Assembly: GCA_954871525.1 (NCBI GenBank)
Contig: OX940864.1
Coordinates: forward strand, 14,006,001-14,070,000
Direction of reading: 5' to 3'
Length of the DNA: 64,000 nt
DNA from: Parietaria judaica
Taxonomy: Eukaryota > Streptophyta > Magnoliopsida > Rosales > Urticaceae
A program made the position numbers and the translations under genes. Below the pieces are notes generated by a model, which saw only the letters and a list, made by a program, of their open reading frames with translations, did no database searches and was not told the origin of the DNA. Below, piece after piece: positions 11,881 to 22,205 of the stretch (position 1 is its first letter; every line of letters starts with the position of its first letter).

Positions 11881-12659
11881 TGTTAAGGTCGGATTTGGTC
11901 AAATCCATCCTCAACACAACTCGTGTCGTTTTGTCCATAAACGACATGAGGGGAGGCGAGGAAGTTCATCACCCGAGGGGGATTATCCCTGAGGAGGAAC
12001 ATCCCCGAGGAAGAATACCCCCGAGGAGGCTCATCCACGAGGAGACGCAGCCACGTGAAAGCAGGCTGCGATGAAGCGTCCCATCGGACCCGACGAGGAA
12101 TTTCGTCATGATGATTGTGCAGGGCCGAATGACCATTGACGAGATGTGCATTTAATGAAGCCAACCTACTCACTCGATGAGAACACCAGCAACGAGGCTT
12201 GCAGAGCCGAATGACGGCTGACGGGATGCGCATTTAATGAGGCGCACCTACCTATAACGGCAGCCTGCTCGGAAGTGATATAAAGCAAGGATTAACCATG
12301 CTGCCCTCAAATCACGCCAGAAAGCGAATGATTAAAGAGAAAAAGGCGGGAAGGATGCGAGGGGAAGACATTGTAAACTCTATAAAAGGCAAGAGAAGCC
12401 TCATTTGTAAGGGCTCGAAAAAAAATATAGGAAAAAGGCCCGGAAAGAGAAAGGAATTCTTGTAATAGAAAAGACTAAGGAAACTGAGAGAAGCTTGAGG
12501 CTCATGATCCTTCATCTGTCCAGCTATTCAACGGAAGAAAACCGAGCTCATTTTCGGAAAATATAATAAAACAGAGATATTCATCGATTATTGTTGTTTA
12601 TTTGTTATTTGGTGATTATCTTTGTGACTGGAAAAGGGTGGTGAAAATCGACCTCTACA
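11881..12659 (+). mobile_element. Solo LTR of a retrotransposon, TSD TTCAT
   Basis: The element starts TGTTAAGG and ends CTCTACA, and is flanked on both sides by TTCAT (11876-11880 and 12660-12664), the 5-bp duplication made by LTR retrotransposons. A TATA box (CTCTATAAAAGG, about 12379-12390) and the following transcribed-like region fix the orientation as plus. No internal coding domain adjoins it, so it is a solo LTR left by recombination between two LTRs. It shares its start (TGTTRAGGTCGGAT), a 'gcatttaatg' block and the TATA region with the LTR at 61648-62256. Within it, 11955-12040 repeats variants of 'cccgaggagg'. Confidence 0.9.
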
Positions 12660-12664
12660 TTCAT

Positions 12665-13178
12665 AAGGCTTTTTCTTTATTAAAATTGTTATTTTAGTTT
12701 TTTACTTTATTGAAATTTGTTACTTTTTTTATAACTTTTTTTACATGTATTTTCAAATGCAACTCGTGCATATTATCGTCCCTACGTAATTCCGCCCATG
12801 GTTTGTCCTAGTGAGCACACTCTTAGTCCAAGTCAGGAAAGTCTCTTATGGATTTTGTTACAAATATTGTAAGTAAATTGATGACAACTGATATATCTTT
12901 AAACTCTAGTCGAAGCTAAATGGAATACACATAACATGTAACTTATACGAGATGAAAAAAAAAAAGAGTTCAAGAAAAATTCAAACCTTGTCAAAATTTT
13001 CTCCCGTTCTTCATTTGTACATAAACTTGATCTCTTTCAAGACTTGAAGACGAATCAAAAGTCCTCGAAATACTAAAAAAGAATATTCCTAACGTGATTC
13101 AAGTCGGGACATAAAGCGGACTCAAAGATATTTCTAACCATCTATGAATTAAATACATCACAATTCTCAAACGTAACC
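12665..13178. other. AT-rich spacer, nothing recognised
   Basis: Sequence between the solo LTR and the hAT element. No coding, repeat or RNA signature was seen. Confidence 0.5.
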
Positions 13179-13730
13179 AAAGCAACTAGAGCTGCACATG
13201 TTTCGTCGCCAATCACGACGCGACGCGTCGCGACGCGTCGCGACGCAGGCGGCAAAAGTCGCGATTCGTCGCGACGAGGAGTGCGAGTCGCGACGACCAC
13301 GTCATCGATCCGAGGGGTTGATCGTGTGGCTGAGATTACGCCACGTCATCGATCCGAGGGGAGTGAAAAGTTGTGTTTGTTGGTGGCGAAAATAACACAA
13401 TTTTTACCCGAAATTTATTCCCCAACCACAATTATTACCCACTTTACTCGAATTCCAACCCTAAAATTTCAAATTTCAAATTTTTTTCACCCACTTTCTC
13501 CTCACAATTATTCACCCACTTCACCCACCACAATAATTATTCACCCACCCCACCCTCTCCTAAAACCCTATAAATACCACCTCTTCCTCCCTCATTTCCT
13601 CACCAACAATCTCTCAACTCTCTCTCAAATTCTCTCAACTCTCCAAGTTTTTTCCACTCTCAATCTCCAAAGTTCCAAAGTTCTAAAGTTCCAAAGTTCC
13701 AATTTTCTAAATTCCTAAAGTTCTATCATT

Positions 13731-14057
13731 ATGTCTCGAAGAAGCGGCGGTAGTTCCGGGGGTCGAAGGGCGGCCAGGAATTTGCAACCCCAATTTCTAC
13801 AAGGGGGAACATCGGATACTTGTCCCGACGACTACATTCCCGTTAGGCTACCGGCAGAACTATTCCCTTCCCCTCACAATCCAAATTATCCCGACGATAC
13901 AGTACGGTCTCTAAGACCTAGTCTAGTCCGGGCGGTGGCCCAGCACCACGCCAATCCCGACCGTGTGCCCCCAGTGAATACGACCGGCGGTTCCCACAGT
14001 TCAACGTGGAGGCGGAGCAAAGGGCAGTTATGGAAAGCCCAACCAAGACCGGCCTAG
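13731..14057 (+). pseudogene. hAT transposase N-terminal remnant
   Basis: The frame starts MSRRSGGSSGGRRAARN, a basic, low-complexity leader shared with the second copy (start at 55536). After residue ~46 it reads unique text not present in copy 2, then crosses a deletion junction near 13975 ('cagtgaatacgacc') and runs out of frame into the 3' half. No BED zinc finger or catalytic Asp is visible. Not expected to make a working protein. Confidence 0.7.
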
Positions 14058-14491
14058 CATTTGTCCGGAGACTGAAGCAAAGACTGGATCGCGGAGAAGC
14101 ATCGGGATCCGGTACGCCACCGGCACGAGCGGAGGAAACGGACGGTGCCCCGCAAGAACTGAAGCGGTACTACGGCCTGCGGATCGACGAGGACTCCGTC
14201 GAGTTCGATGTGATTGGATGGTGGAAGAATCAACGAGAAAGATTCCCGATATTGGCGAGAATGGCGAGGGATATACTGTCCATCCCCATTTCCAGCGTTG
14301 CTTCGGAGAGCGCGTTCAGCTCGGCTCAGCATATAATCGACGACCGGAGGGCGTCAACAACTCCCACACACCTGGAGCAAGCGGTGGTGTTGAACGATTG
14401 GATGTTCCGCAACCCCACCATCGCCCAACGGTCCGAGCCAACGGAGCTAGAGCTTATGACGCAAAGGTTTAACGACTGGTTCCCCGAGTGA
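14006..14491 (+). pseudogene. hAT transposase C-terminal dimerisation domain remnant
   Basis: It encodes the hAT family C-terminal domain: GWWKNQRERFPILARMARD, then ILSIPISSVASESAFSSA and LEQAVVLNDWM. The SES glutamate belongs to the catalytic triad, but both catalytic Asp regions are deleted. The frame differs from the upstream N-terminal piece. The protein end (FNDWFPE) is identical to copy 2. Such leftover dimerisation domains could at most interact with an intact transposase; that is inference. Confidence 0.85.
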
Positions 14492-15082
14492 CGCAATGTA
14501 AACGCCAATATGATGTGCTCTTTCCTCTCTTGGTTTTATGTCCCTAAGGAGGGTTTTACAAGAGATGTTTTAGTGAGGCATCTTGTAATATTTACACTGA
14601 ATATTTACAACTTCTTCCACCATATTGTAATATTCACAATGAATAATACAACTTTTTTTTTAATATCTTGTTTTATCATATTTACTTATTTATTTTAGAA
14701 TTTTAATAATTATTAATATGGTACACATTAATACTTATTAACATATATTACAACTTAAAAATTAACTTATAAATTAAAATTAATAATATGTTACACAATA
14801 ATAACATACTAAAATATTAATTTTGAAATAAATAAAGTTTAAATAATAAGTTTACATAATTTAATACTTAAATTCGGATAAAAACTAATAAAATTAAACA
14901 TTGGAAACAAAAAATAACTTTTGCCGCAGCCCTTTTTTTGGTCCTTCCTCGCTAAATCGCGACCACGTCGCGACGCATCGCGACCAGCCAAGCCACGACG
15001 CATCGCGACGTCCCTGCTCGCGATTTTGGCGACTTTCGTCGCGATTGGTCGCGACGTGAGCGTGTGCAGCTCTAAAAGCAAC

Positions 15083-15529
15083 CCAAGAGTCTCTTCTCAA
15101 CCAACCATTCCTTTTACTTTTATTATTTTTGCCTCAATAAATAAATCCCAATCGTTTGTCGAGCGATTCCGCGTTTGGTGGTGTATATTTTTGTCAATAT
15201 TATTGCTATTAAATAAGCTCACGAGGATTATGCAATGACTCCAATTTTGTATATATTCTTATAGAAAAAAAAGAAAGTGATCGGTGGTTAGTTCGAATAA
15301 TTGTTAAATTTCGCGAGGGAAAAAAATCATTTTACATGCGGCTATATTTTTTTTTTTTTTTTTTTTTATCGTGGTTCATTCTCATTGGCTTCTTCGTTTG
15401 TGTGGATTTATGATACTTTTTGTATATGAAGCAACATGCCAAATCACATTAAAGACTGAATATAGATTTTGTTTCTCGGATTAGTCAAACGAAGTGGACA
15501 TAAATCGTCCCCATATGTTAAACTAATTA
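15083..15529. other. Spacer, nothing recognised
   Basis: Between the hAT TSD and the next foldback element. It includes a poly-T run at about 15349-15367. No gene or repeat boundary was seen. Confidence 0.5.
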
Positions 15530-15934
15530 GGGAAAATTACGGCAAAAATACCCAATTTTTGGTCAACGTGTGTATCTAACCTTTAAAACTGGCGGTAAAA
15601 ATACCCAACGTGCGTTGACCGTGACTTTGGCATGAAAACGTTAATTTTTCCGTTAACATCCCGCCATGTGGCCGTTAACGGCAGAAATACCCAAACTTTT
15701 TTTTTTTTGAAAAAAAAAATAATTTTTTTAATTTATATTTTTTTCTTTGCTACATGGAATAACACAAAAGTTAGTCAAAACATCAATTGATTTCTTAATG
15801 TGCTTGTATAAGCTACATTTGCTAATAAAAATCATATTATTATGAGAAAATTTAAACATAGCATTACACAAAAGTCGGTCATGATATCAATTATCAATTG
15901 TATATTAATTTGCTTGGAGAAGTTAAATATATAG

Positions 15935-16572
15935 TAGGGGTGAAACCGGTACCGATAATCGGTAAATTAGCTTTTTTTGGTATTGGTATTGAAAAATCGA
16001 GATATTTTATTTTTGTATTGGTATTGGTATCGGTTCTAAAATTTCTTGATTTTTTATCAAACCGAAACCGAGACCGAAACCGAGAAAAAAGAAAAGAAAA
16101 CCGATAAATAAACCGAGACATAAACCGGGAATAATCTGGGGCAAAATCCAAAAATAATACAAACTACCATGTCCGAAATTCGGATTCCGAAGTATAAAAA
16201 TACATGTCTAATACATAAAAACATCAAACATAATTATATGACATGTAGTTCACTAATTTTATAAGAGAGTGAGGTATCACATAAATGAGGGAGAGTGAGA
16301 GAGTGAGGTATCACGGAAACTGCCTTAATTTTTGAATAAAAATGACATGTAGTACACTCCAAAACGACATGTAGTTCACAACCGATACTGATACCGATAT
16401 TCGAGAAATTTGGCTATCAGTATCAGAATTGGTATCGGTATCGGAAACCGATAACCGATAAGTATCGGTTATCGGTTTTAAACTAAATTTATCAGTTTTT
16501 TTATAAACCGATCCGGGATCGATACCGAAACCGAGACGATACCGAGAAACGGTTACAAAATTTTCACCCCTA
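15935..16572. mobile_element. hAT-like MITE, TSD ATATATAG (copy 1)
   Basis: It starts TAGGGGTGAAACCGGTACCG and ends TTTTCACCCCTA, flanked by ATATATAG at 15927-15934 and 16573-16580. The subterminal regions contain many repeats of 'accgaaaccgag' on one side and 'tatcggttatcggtttt' on the other. It has no coding capacity. Copy 2 is at 46824-47451 and is very similar throughout. Confidence 0.95.
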
Positions 16573-16640
16573 ATATATAGCATGAAAAAAGGCCATGCAA
16601 CCTAATCATAGTGCCTTAGGATATTTGTTGTCTATCTATT

Positions 16641-17032
16641 TCAGACGGTGGCATTGGTGTGAAAAATTTGAGTGCTCTTAATAAGGCCATGCTCGGAAAG
16701 CTTTCTTGGCAACTCATAAGCTCAAGTTCTTTCCCACTGAGTTGAATGAAAAATTTGAGTGCTCTATTACGTGTTGGAGAGCTCTCTTAGGCTTTCTTCC
16801 AACGAAGCCAGTGTTGCAGAAAAAAGGATTCTCGTTAGCTTTTGTGTGTCGTTTATGCCATAACCAGGTGGAGGACTCTGACCATATATTTATTCATTGC
16901 AATTTTGCGGGTTCGGTTTGGGCTGTTATTTCTGGTATTTTTCTTAAACCTATAAATAGAGGAGGGTCGCTAGCCTTGTTGCTCTCTGACGCTGCTTCTG
17001 TTAATCTGAACCCTCAGGTTTTTGCGCTTTGA
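16641..17032 (+). pseudogene. LINE (L1-type) reverse-transcriptase 3' fragment with zf-RVT domain
   Basis: One frame (from 16641) reads SDGGIGVKNLSALNKAMLGK and LSWQLI, a conserved plant LINE motif. A second frame (to 17032) reads LPTKPVLQKKGFSLAFVC, RLCHNQVEDSDHIFIHC and NFAGSVWAVI, the CxxC...HxxxxC zinc-binding domain that follows plant LINE reverse transcriptase. A frameshift and internal deletion separate them. It is a dead fragment inside the foldback element 15530-18186. Confidence 0.85.
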
Positions 17033-17045
17033 AATACTGCTATTA

Positions 17046-17424
17046 TTGGAAATTGACCGTTTTAGATCGAATTAATATAGTCAATTAATGTCTCCGTATT
17101 GAAAAAAAAATATGGCTTAAGAATATATGCCGGTAAAAAAATATTATCAATAATCAATAGGGCTTGATTAGTAATAATTGGCTAAAAGACCTCGCTTGGG
17201 ATCCCATTAAAATCCATACCCTTAAATACCCCTGCTCAGAAACATGAATAGTGCCGAAGAAAGCTATGAAACACAGTGAAAACCCACTTAAGGTCATTCT
17301 CCAAAAAAACCTATTGATTATTGATAATATTTTTTTACCAGCACATATCCTTAAGCCTTTTTTTTTCTCAATACGGAGACATTAATTGACTGTATTAATT
17401 CGATCTAAAACGGTCAATTTCCAA
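17046..17424. repeat. Palindromic foldback, about 115-bp arms
   Basis: The left arm begins TTGGAAATTGACCGTTTTAG, and the right arm is its inverted copy ending GGTCAATTTCCAA. The arms continue through 'taatgtctccgtattg', a poly-A/T run and 'attatcaataatcaatagg'. The loop is about 150 bp. It directly abuts the LINE fragment. I see no convincing TSD. Confidence 0.8.
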
Positions 17425-18380
17425 TGAAAAAGGTAATGGTGAAGATGTTAATTCGGTTCATACTTAGAATTTGAAGCAATGTGAAGACATTAACTCGGTT
17501 GATTAACGTCTCTAAAAGTATCCCCGATAACAAAATAAGACTTCAAAGTATGTTCCGACCAAAAAAAGACATAAAAATATAAGCAATGGTCATAACTTGA
17601 GAATATATGAGCTAAAGGTTTCACACATATATATATATACATATTATATAATATTTAGATAGTAAAATGTAACAAAAACAATATGATTATGTTTTTGTTT
17701 AAAGTTCGACTGTCAACCTTAAATTAACTATGTAATCGTTTTATTCATGATTAGGTTTAGTCGGCAAATTAGCTTCTCCAAGCAAATTAATATACAATTG
17801 ATAATTGATATCATGATCGACTTTTGTGTAACGCTATGTTTAAAATTTCTCATAATAATATGATTTTTATCAGTAAATGTAGCTTATACAAGCACATTAA
17901 GAAATGAATTGATGTTTTGACTTACTTTTGTGTTATTCCATGTAATTGGAATTCAAGTAATTATCACTAATAAAGTAAAGAAAAAAAAATTATAAATTAT
18001 TTTTTAAAAAAAAGTGTGGGTATTTTTGCCGTTAACGGCCACATGGCGGATGTTAACGAAAAAACTAACGTTTTCATGCCAAAGTCACGGTCAACGAACG
18101 TTGGATATTTTTGCAGTCAGTGTTAAAGGTCAGGTACACGGGAGGCACGTTGACCAAAGGTTGAGTATTTTTGCCGTAATTTTCCCAATTAATAAAGGCT
18201 TTATTTTCTTTGATTTGACCACAAACTTTGAAAAAAAGAAGGAAAAAAAAAAACCAAGAGTTTCTGGTGGAATTGATCAGCCTCGGAAAATGAGAGGATT
18301 GTATACTGAAATCTGAAATATATACATGGATGATGGAACAACAAAAAAAATTATCGTAATCTATAGACAATTATTTTAAA

Positions 18381-18826
18381 GAGAAATGACTCTTAATAGT
18401 CAAATTGCAACGTTTGATTAGCCAAATAGCTAACATTTTCTTTTTCTTTGCAAAATAGCCAAATTGATGAGGTGGTTTATTTAATAACATATTTTATACC
18501 TATAATACCCTTTTAACATATTAACGTGTATTAACAAAGTTAATTTTTCTTAAAATAAGAACATTTACTTTGTGTTTACAGAAAATCTATATTAACGTGT
18601 ATTAACTGAGTTAATTTGTTTAAAAATAAAAATCGTGATTAAAATTTTAACAAAAATTTAATTTATTTTTAAACAAATTAACTTAGTTAATACACGTTAA
18701 TACAAGGGTAATACTGTCTTTCGTGATTTATTAATGTGGTTGATTGGCTATTTGACAATATTAATCAAAAGGTTTGTTATTTTGCAAAATAGTTTTTTTT
18801 AGTTTGGCTATATGGCTATAGAGCGC
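18381..18826. mobile_element. Mutator-like MITE, TSD TATTTTAAA
   Basis: Exact 9-bp duplications TATTTTAAA lie at 18372-18380 and 18827-18835. The interior is a long imperfect inverted repeat in which 'acgtgtattaac...gttaatttgtttaaaaat' on the left is complemented on the right. The left end matches the segment at 1010-1180. It has no coding capacity. Confidence 0.85.
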
Positions 18827-18844
18827 TATTTTAAATATAAAAGG

Positions 18845-19139
18845 GAAACTTCGTAAAATAACCCTCAAATTCTCAATACACCACATATTTATTACTAACC
18901 TTCAAATTTTTATAATTCTCAAAATAACTTTTTTAAATTTTATTTACCAAAATACCCATAATATTGTCCATTTTTCAACACGATATGTCCATTTTTCAGG
19001 ATTAATACGTCCTGAAAAATGGACAGTATTAGGGGTAATTTAGTATTTTGATATTTGAAAATGTTGTTTTGAGAATTATGAAAACTTGAAGGTTAATAAT
19101 AGAGTTTGTGGTGTATTGATGGTTATTTTATGAAATTTC
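18845..19139. mobile_element. Palindromic MITE with perfect central hairpin
   Basis: The ends are inverted copies (GAAACTTCGTAAAATAACC against GGTTATTTTATGAAATTTC), and the similarity continues inward. The centre is a perfect 16-bp hairpin: TGTCCATTTTTCAGGA (18986-19001) and its complement (19010-19025) around an 8-base loop. It sits only nine bases beyond the preceding MITE's TSD. Its own TSD is unclear. Confidence 0.7.
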
Positions 19140-19794
19140 TTATATAAATTGTTGTTTTGAGTTTTTAACTTTCTTTGTTAGTCTTCGCACTTCTAATTGT
19201 ATTTATGAATAAATCGACCAATTAAAAAAAGATGTCACGTTTTATTTCGTAGAGCTAATTTTTTATTGACTTAATCATCGAGTACTGTTGCTGGCCGATA
19301 TGCCTAATAAACCTGTTCATTGCCTATGCATTTCACATTCTCAAGCACAAGGTGTAAGAGAATTCAATTGACATCATCGTATTGTTCTTTATTCTCTCAA
19401 TTTTTTGTTAGTTATGTTCTTCACTTAGTTTTTCTTTATTTTACAATTTATAACAATACTGTAATTATTTGTGCATTGCATTGACATAATTGTGGAATCA
19501 TATATAGAAAAGATAAACATTTATTTAGAGAAGTAAAAATGGTTTCAATTCAAGGTCATTTCCACTATCAGTCACATGATGATGAAATGTGGGGTTGACA
19601 TAACCAAGTTTGGCATGTAATTAACAAAATGAATCTTACTTTGCACATAAATTAAAAATTATATAAAAAAAAATGTTTTTGAAATTACAAATTAGTCACT
19701 CCATTAAAGCTCGATATATTATGTTAGACAAAAATCATATGATTCCGAAGTAATTGGGGACAACACATTCGATCTGCAAACTCACTCTCCAATC

Positions 19795-19855
<61 letters not shown>

Positions 19856-20371
19856 CTCATCTACTAAATTAAATATGTTATTAGTTGTATTTAATTTGAT
19901 AGGTTAGATTATTGAATTAATAAGTTATAAGAATATACCCTCGATAGAACTAAACAGTAATCATAGATCAAAATCCACCCACCATACCCAACCAACCATT
20001 GTTTGACACCCTTTTGTTCATAAAGCAAAAGAGTGCCAAAATATTGTCTCCTAATTAAGTTCATATTAAATAGTAATACTAAGTTACTAACATAGATGCA
20101 AAATCTCTTAAAATTCGGTGTATATTATACTTGATAATAATGTTCACGTGAACTACATTAGTATTGCCTATTGCGAATTGCCCTATAGATACTACAAAAT
20201 CTTGCTTCACATGGTATTAATGATTTTTTTTTTAAAAAGAATTTGATTTGCTATAGACTTATTTTTCTAAATTGTGGCTATATATTATAGATCTTTTGTC
20301 ATTGCAAAGTACATTATTTTTCCTCGTACATTTTTTTTGTTTGTTTTTAAAATTAAGTACTTGCTGCGAGT
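19140..20371. other. AT-rich spacer with an (AAT)n microsatellite
   Basis: No gene seen. A long uninterrupted AAT trinucleotide repeat occupies 19797-19855. Confidence 0.6.
19797..19855. repeat. (AAT)n microsatellite
   Basis: Nearly twenty uninterrupted AAT/TAA units. Confidence 0.97.
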
Positions 20372-20996
20372 TGATTTTTTTTTTAGTAAAAGATGGAGGC
20401 CCGACATCTCGCAATTTGATCTCGAATCTCAACTAGGTTGGCACCTAAAAACACAAAGTAAGAAACGGGGCTCTGAATAAGATAAATGAAAAATATCACT
20501 ATTTACAAAGAAACGAACGGAGACGAGAACTAACAGGACCTAAGATCTCTCTCTAACAAAGCACAACTAAAAGCGAATAAAACTAGTAAAATCTAAAGTT
20601 CTCTTTTATACAAATATCATCATTCACGAAAGATGAAATGAACTCCTGATGCGAAGGCCACCAATGATTATCCAAAGATTGAGCACCGAATCTAGCAAGG
20701 GCGTCAGCGGCTCGATTACCCTCTCTATAAATTTGTGTGACTCTAAAGTTGATAAGCTCCAGATAACTAAGTCATTTCGACCATTGAGCCCGCAACCTCC
20801 AAGGCACCAAATGAGATTTCTTCTGAAGAAGTTGAACCACATAAGTAAAGTCGAACTCAAGCCAAATATTTTCCCAATGAAATTCCTTTGCTTTCTCAAT
20901 TGCAAACATAGCGGCCGTCAATTCAGCTTCAAAAGCATAAGCGGAGTCGATATGGACCGCAAACGAACCATGAGAAAATAAGAAGAGTCGAATCAA
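20372..20996 (-). pseudogene. LINE 3' fragment with RNase H-like domain, internal stop
   Basis: On the minus strand from 20996 the text SFAVHIDSAYAFEAELTAAM, FAIEKAKEF and IWLEFDFTYVVQLLQ is followed by an in-frame TGA after QWSK (near 20775). It then continues LELINFRVTQIYREGNRAAD, ALARFG and so on to a stop at 20583. The EAEL, LEFD and REGNRAADALA motifs are those of the RNase H-like (RVT_3) domain in plant LINEs. A 3' tail ends in a poly-A tract read on the minus strand at about 20372-20382, as expected for a LINE insertion. The 5' part is missing. Confidence 0.85.
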
Positions 20997-21080
20997 ATCC
21001 TGAATATTTTTTTATATTGTTTTGAAGTGGGCGTATGGACGTGCACTCACTGATGCGCATGTAGCTCCGCCACTAGATAA
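20977..21080. repeat. Interspersed repeat end shared with 11735-11830
   Basis: 'gaagagtcgaatcaaatc' through 'gtgcactcactgatgcgc' to 'atgtagctccgccacta' is clearly related to 11735-11830. The terminal GTAGCTCCGCCACT resembles a common hAT-type end. Only this end is recognisable in both places. Confidence 0.55.
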
Positions 21081-21109
21081 GGGATTAAGTTTAAAGACAT
21101 TTTTGCAAA

Positions 21110-21598
21110 GGGATAATTACAGCAAATATACCCAACCATTGGTAAAACTTCCTCCCGTGTACCCAACCTTTAAAATTGTCGGCAAAAGTACCCAACCAGC
21201 GTTGAGTGTGTCTTTGGCTAAAAAACGTTAACTTTTGCCGTTAGCATAATACACGTGTCCGTTGCAATGACATATTTTTTCAATGCTGTTTAATATGTAT
21301 GAAATTTAATTAGTTCATGTGTGTGTTTTGGTAGATTATTTGCTGATTAATTTGTTGATTAATCTGATAGATAGATTAATTCAGTTAGTTTAACCATTAA
21401 TTCAGTTAAAAATGATAGTAATAAATTTCAGGTGGCTTATGTGGCATGTACACGTGTACTATGCTAACGGCAAAAGTTAACGTTTTTTAGCCAAAGTCAC
21501 AGTCAACGCTGGTTGGGTACTTTTGCTGCCAATTTTAAAGGTTGGGTACACGGGAGGAAGTTTGACCGAAGGTTGGGTATATTTGCCGTAATTTTCCC
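21110..21598. mobile_element. Mutator-like foldback MITE, TSD TTTTGCAAA
   Basis: Exact 9-bp duplications TTTTGCAAA flank it at 21101-21109 and 21599-21607. Long inverted arms begin GGGATAATTACAGCAAATAT and GGGAAAATTACGGCAAATAT (minus strand). They run about 150 bp inward past 'cgttaacttttgccgttagc' to 'acacgtgt'. It has no coding potential. It lies about 600 bp upstream of the TMK gene. Confidence 0.93.
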
Positions 21599-21607
21599 TT
21601 TTGCAAA

Positions 21608-22205
21608 TGAATCTTAAAAATAAAATTAAAAAACGAGTAACCTCTACAGATAATAAAGTCATTTCCTTATGGTAATATGATGTGGAGTACTCTTTCTGCC
21701 TGGGCCGCAGCCGTTAAGGGGACTCGAAAGGTTTTAATGAGGGTCGTTTTTCCTTAAAAAAAAATAAAAAATAAAATAAAGCCCTTTCCTTGAATACGAT
21801 GCAGGACTACAAAGAGGATAACGGCAACACCGAAATTCCCAAAAAGCCGCTCCTTTTTTCTACATTACTTATTTATCTATTCTTTCTATATTTGTTAATA
21901 TTAAATATTTATAGTACAGTTACACTTGTAACTTCCAATTCTTCGAAGATCTTAATAAGCTTGTCTTTCTCTCTCTCTCTTTAAAAAAGGAAACAAAAAC
22001 AATTCCATCACGCCTATTTTAATCCATTTATTTATTTATTTATTTATTATTATTTTTATAACAATAATACTTTATTTCACTGACACTGTCTCTCCGAACT
22101 CCATTTTTTCACACATTTTCTCTCTCCCTTCCATTGACGGCCATGTGAAGACTCTCCGAGCTTTCTCCCTCCAGATCTCTCTCTCTCTCTCTCTCTCTCT
22201 TCGCC
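21608..22205. promoter_or_regulatory. Upstream region and 5' leader of the TMK gene
   Basis: AT-rich sequence with CT-rich leader-like sequence immediately before the start codon, including a (CT)n run at 22176-22201. No specific cis-element can be assigned with confidence. Confidence 0.4.

Larger units (their letters stand above)
13187..15074 (+). mobile_element. Internally deleted hAT transposon, TSD AAAGCAAC
   Basis: The termini are TAGAGCTGCACA (left) and its near-perfect complement ending TGTGCAGCTCTA (right), bounded by the 8-bp duplication AAAGCAAC (13179-13186 and 15075-15082). Both subterminal regions are packed with TCGCGACG-type motifs. The element keeps a promoter-like AT/CT-rich leader, an N-terminal transposase piece, a C-terminal dimerisation domain and the 3' region, but lacks the catalytic core. 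It is nearly identical to 54980-57651 across the shared ends, so both derive from one recent autonomous source. Confidence 0.95.
15530..18186. mobile_element. Large Mutator-like foldback element with nested insertions
   Basis: The left arm (15530 to about 15925) and right arm (about 17770-18186) are inverted copies of each other. They begin GGGAAAATTACGGCAAAAAT and read on through 'cgttaacggc' to 'tgcttggagaag'. The flanking 9-mers AACTAATTA and AATTAATAA agree at seven of nine positions, consistent with an old 9-bp Mutator-type TSD. A compact relative is 59358-59832. Inside lie a hAT MITE (15935-16572), a LINE fragment (16641-17032) and a smaller palindrome (17046-17424). Confidence 0.75.

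Noticed and set aside
13195..13325. Regular TCGCGACG repeats considered as a CRISPR-like or satellite array
   Set aside because: This is a plant genome, and the repeats are subterminal motifs of a bounded hAT element with variable spacing and no unique spacers.
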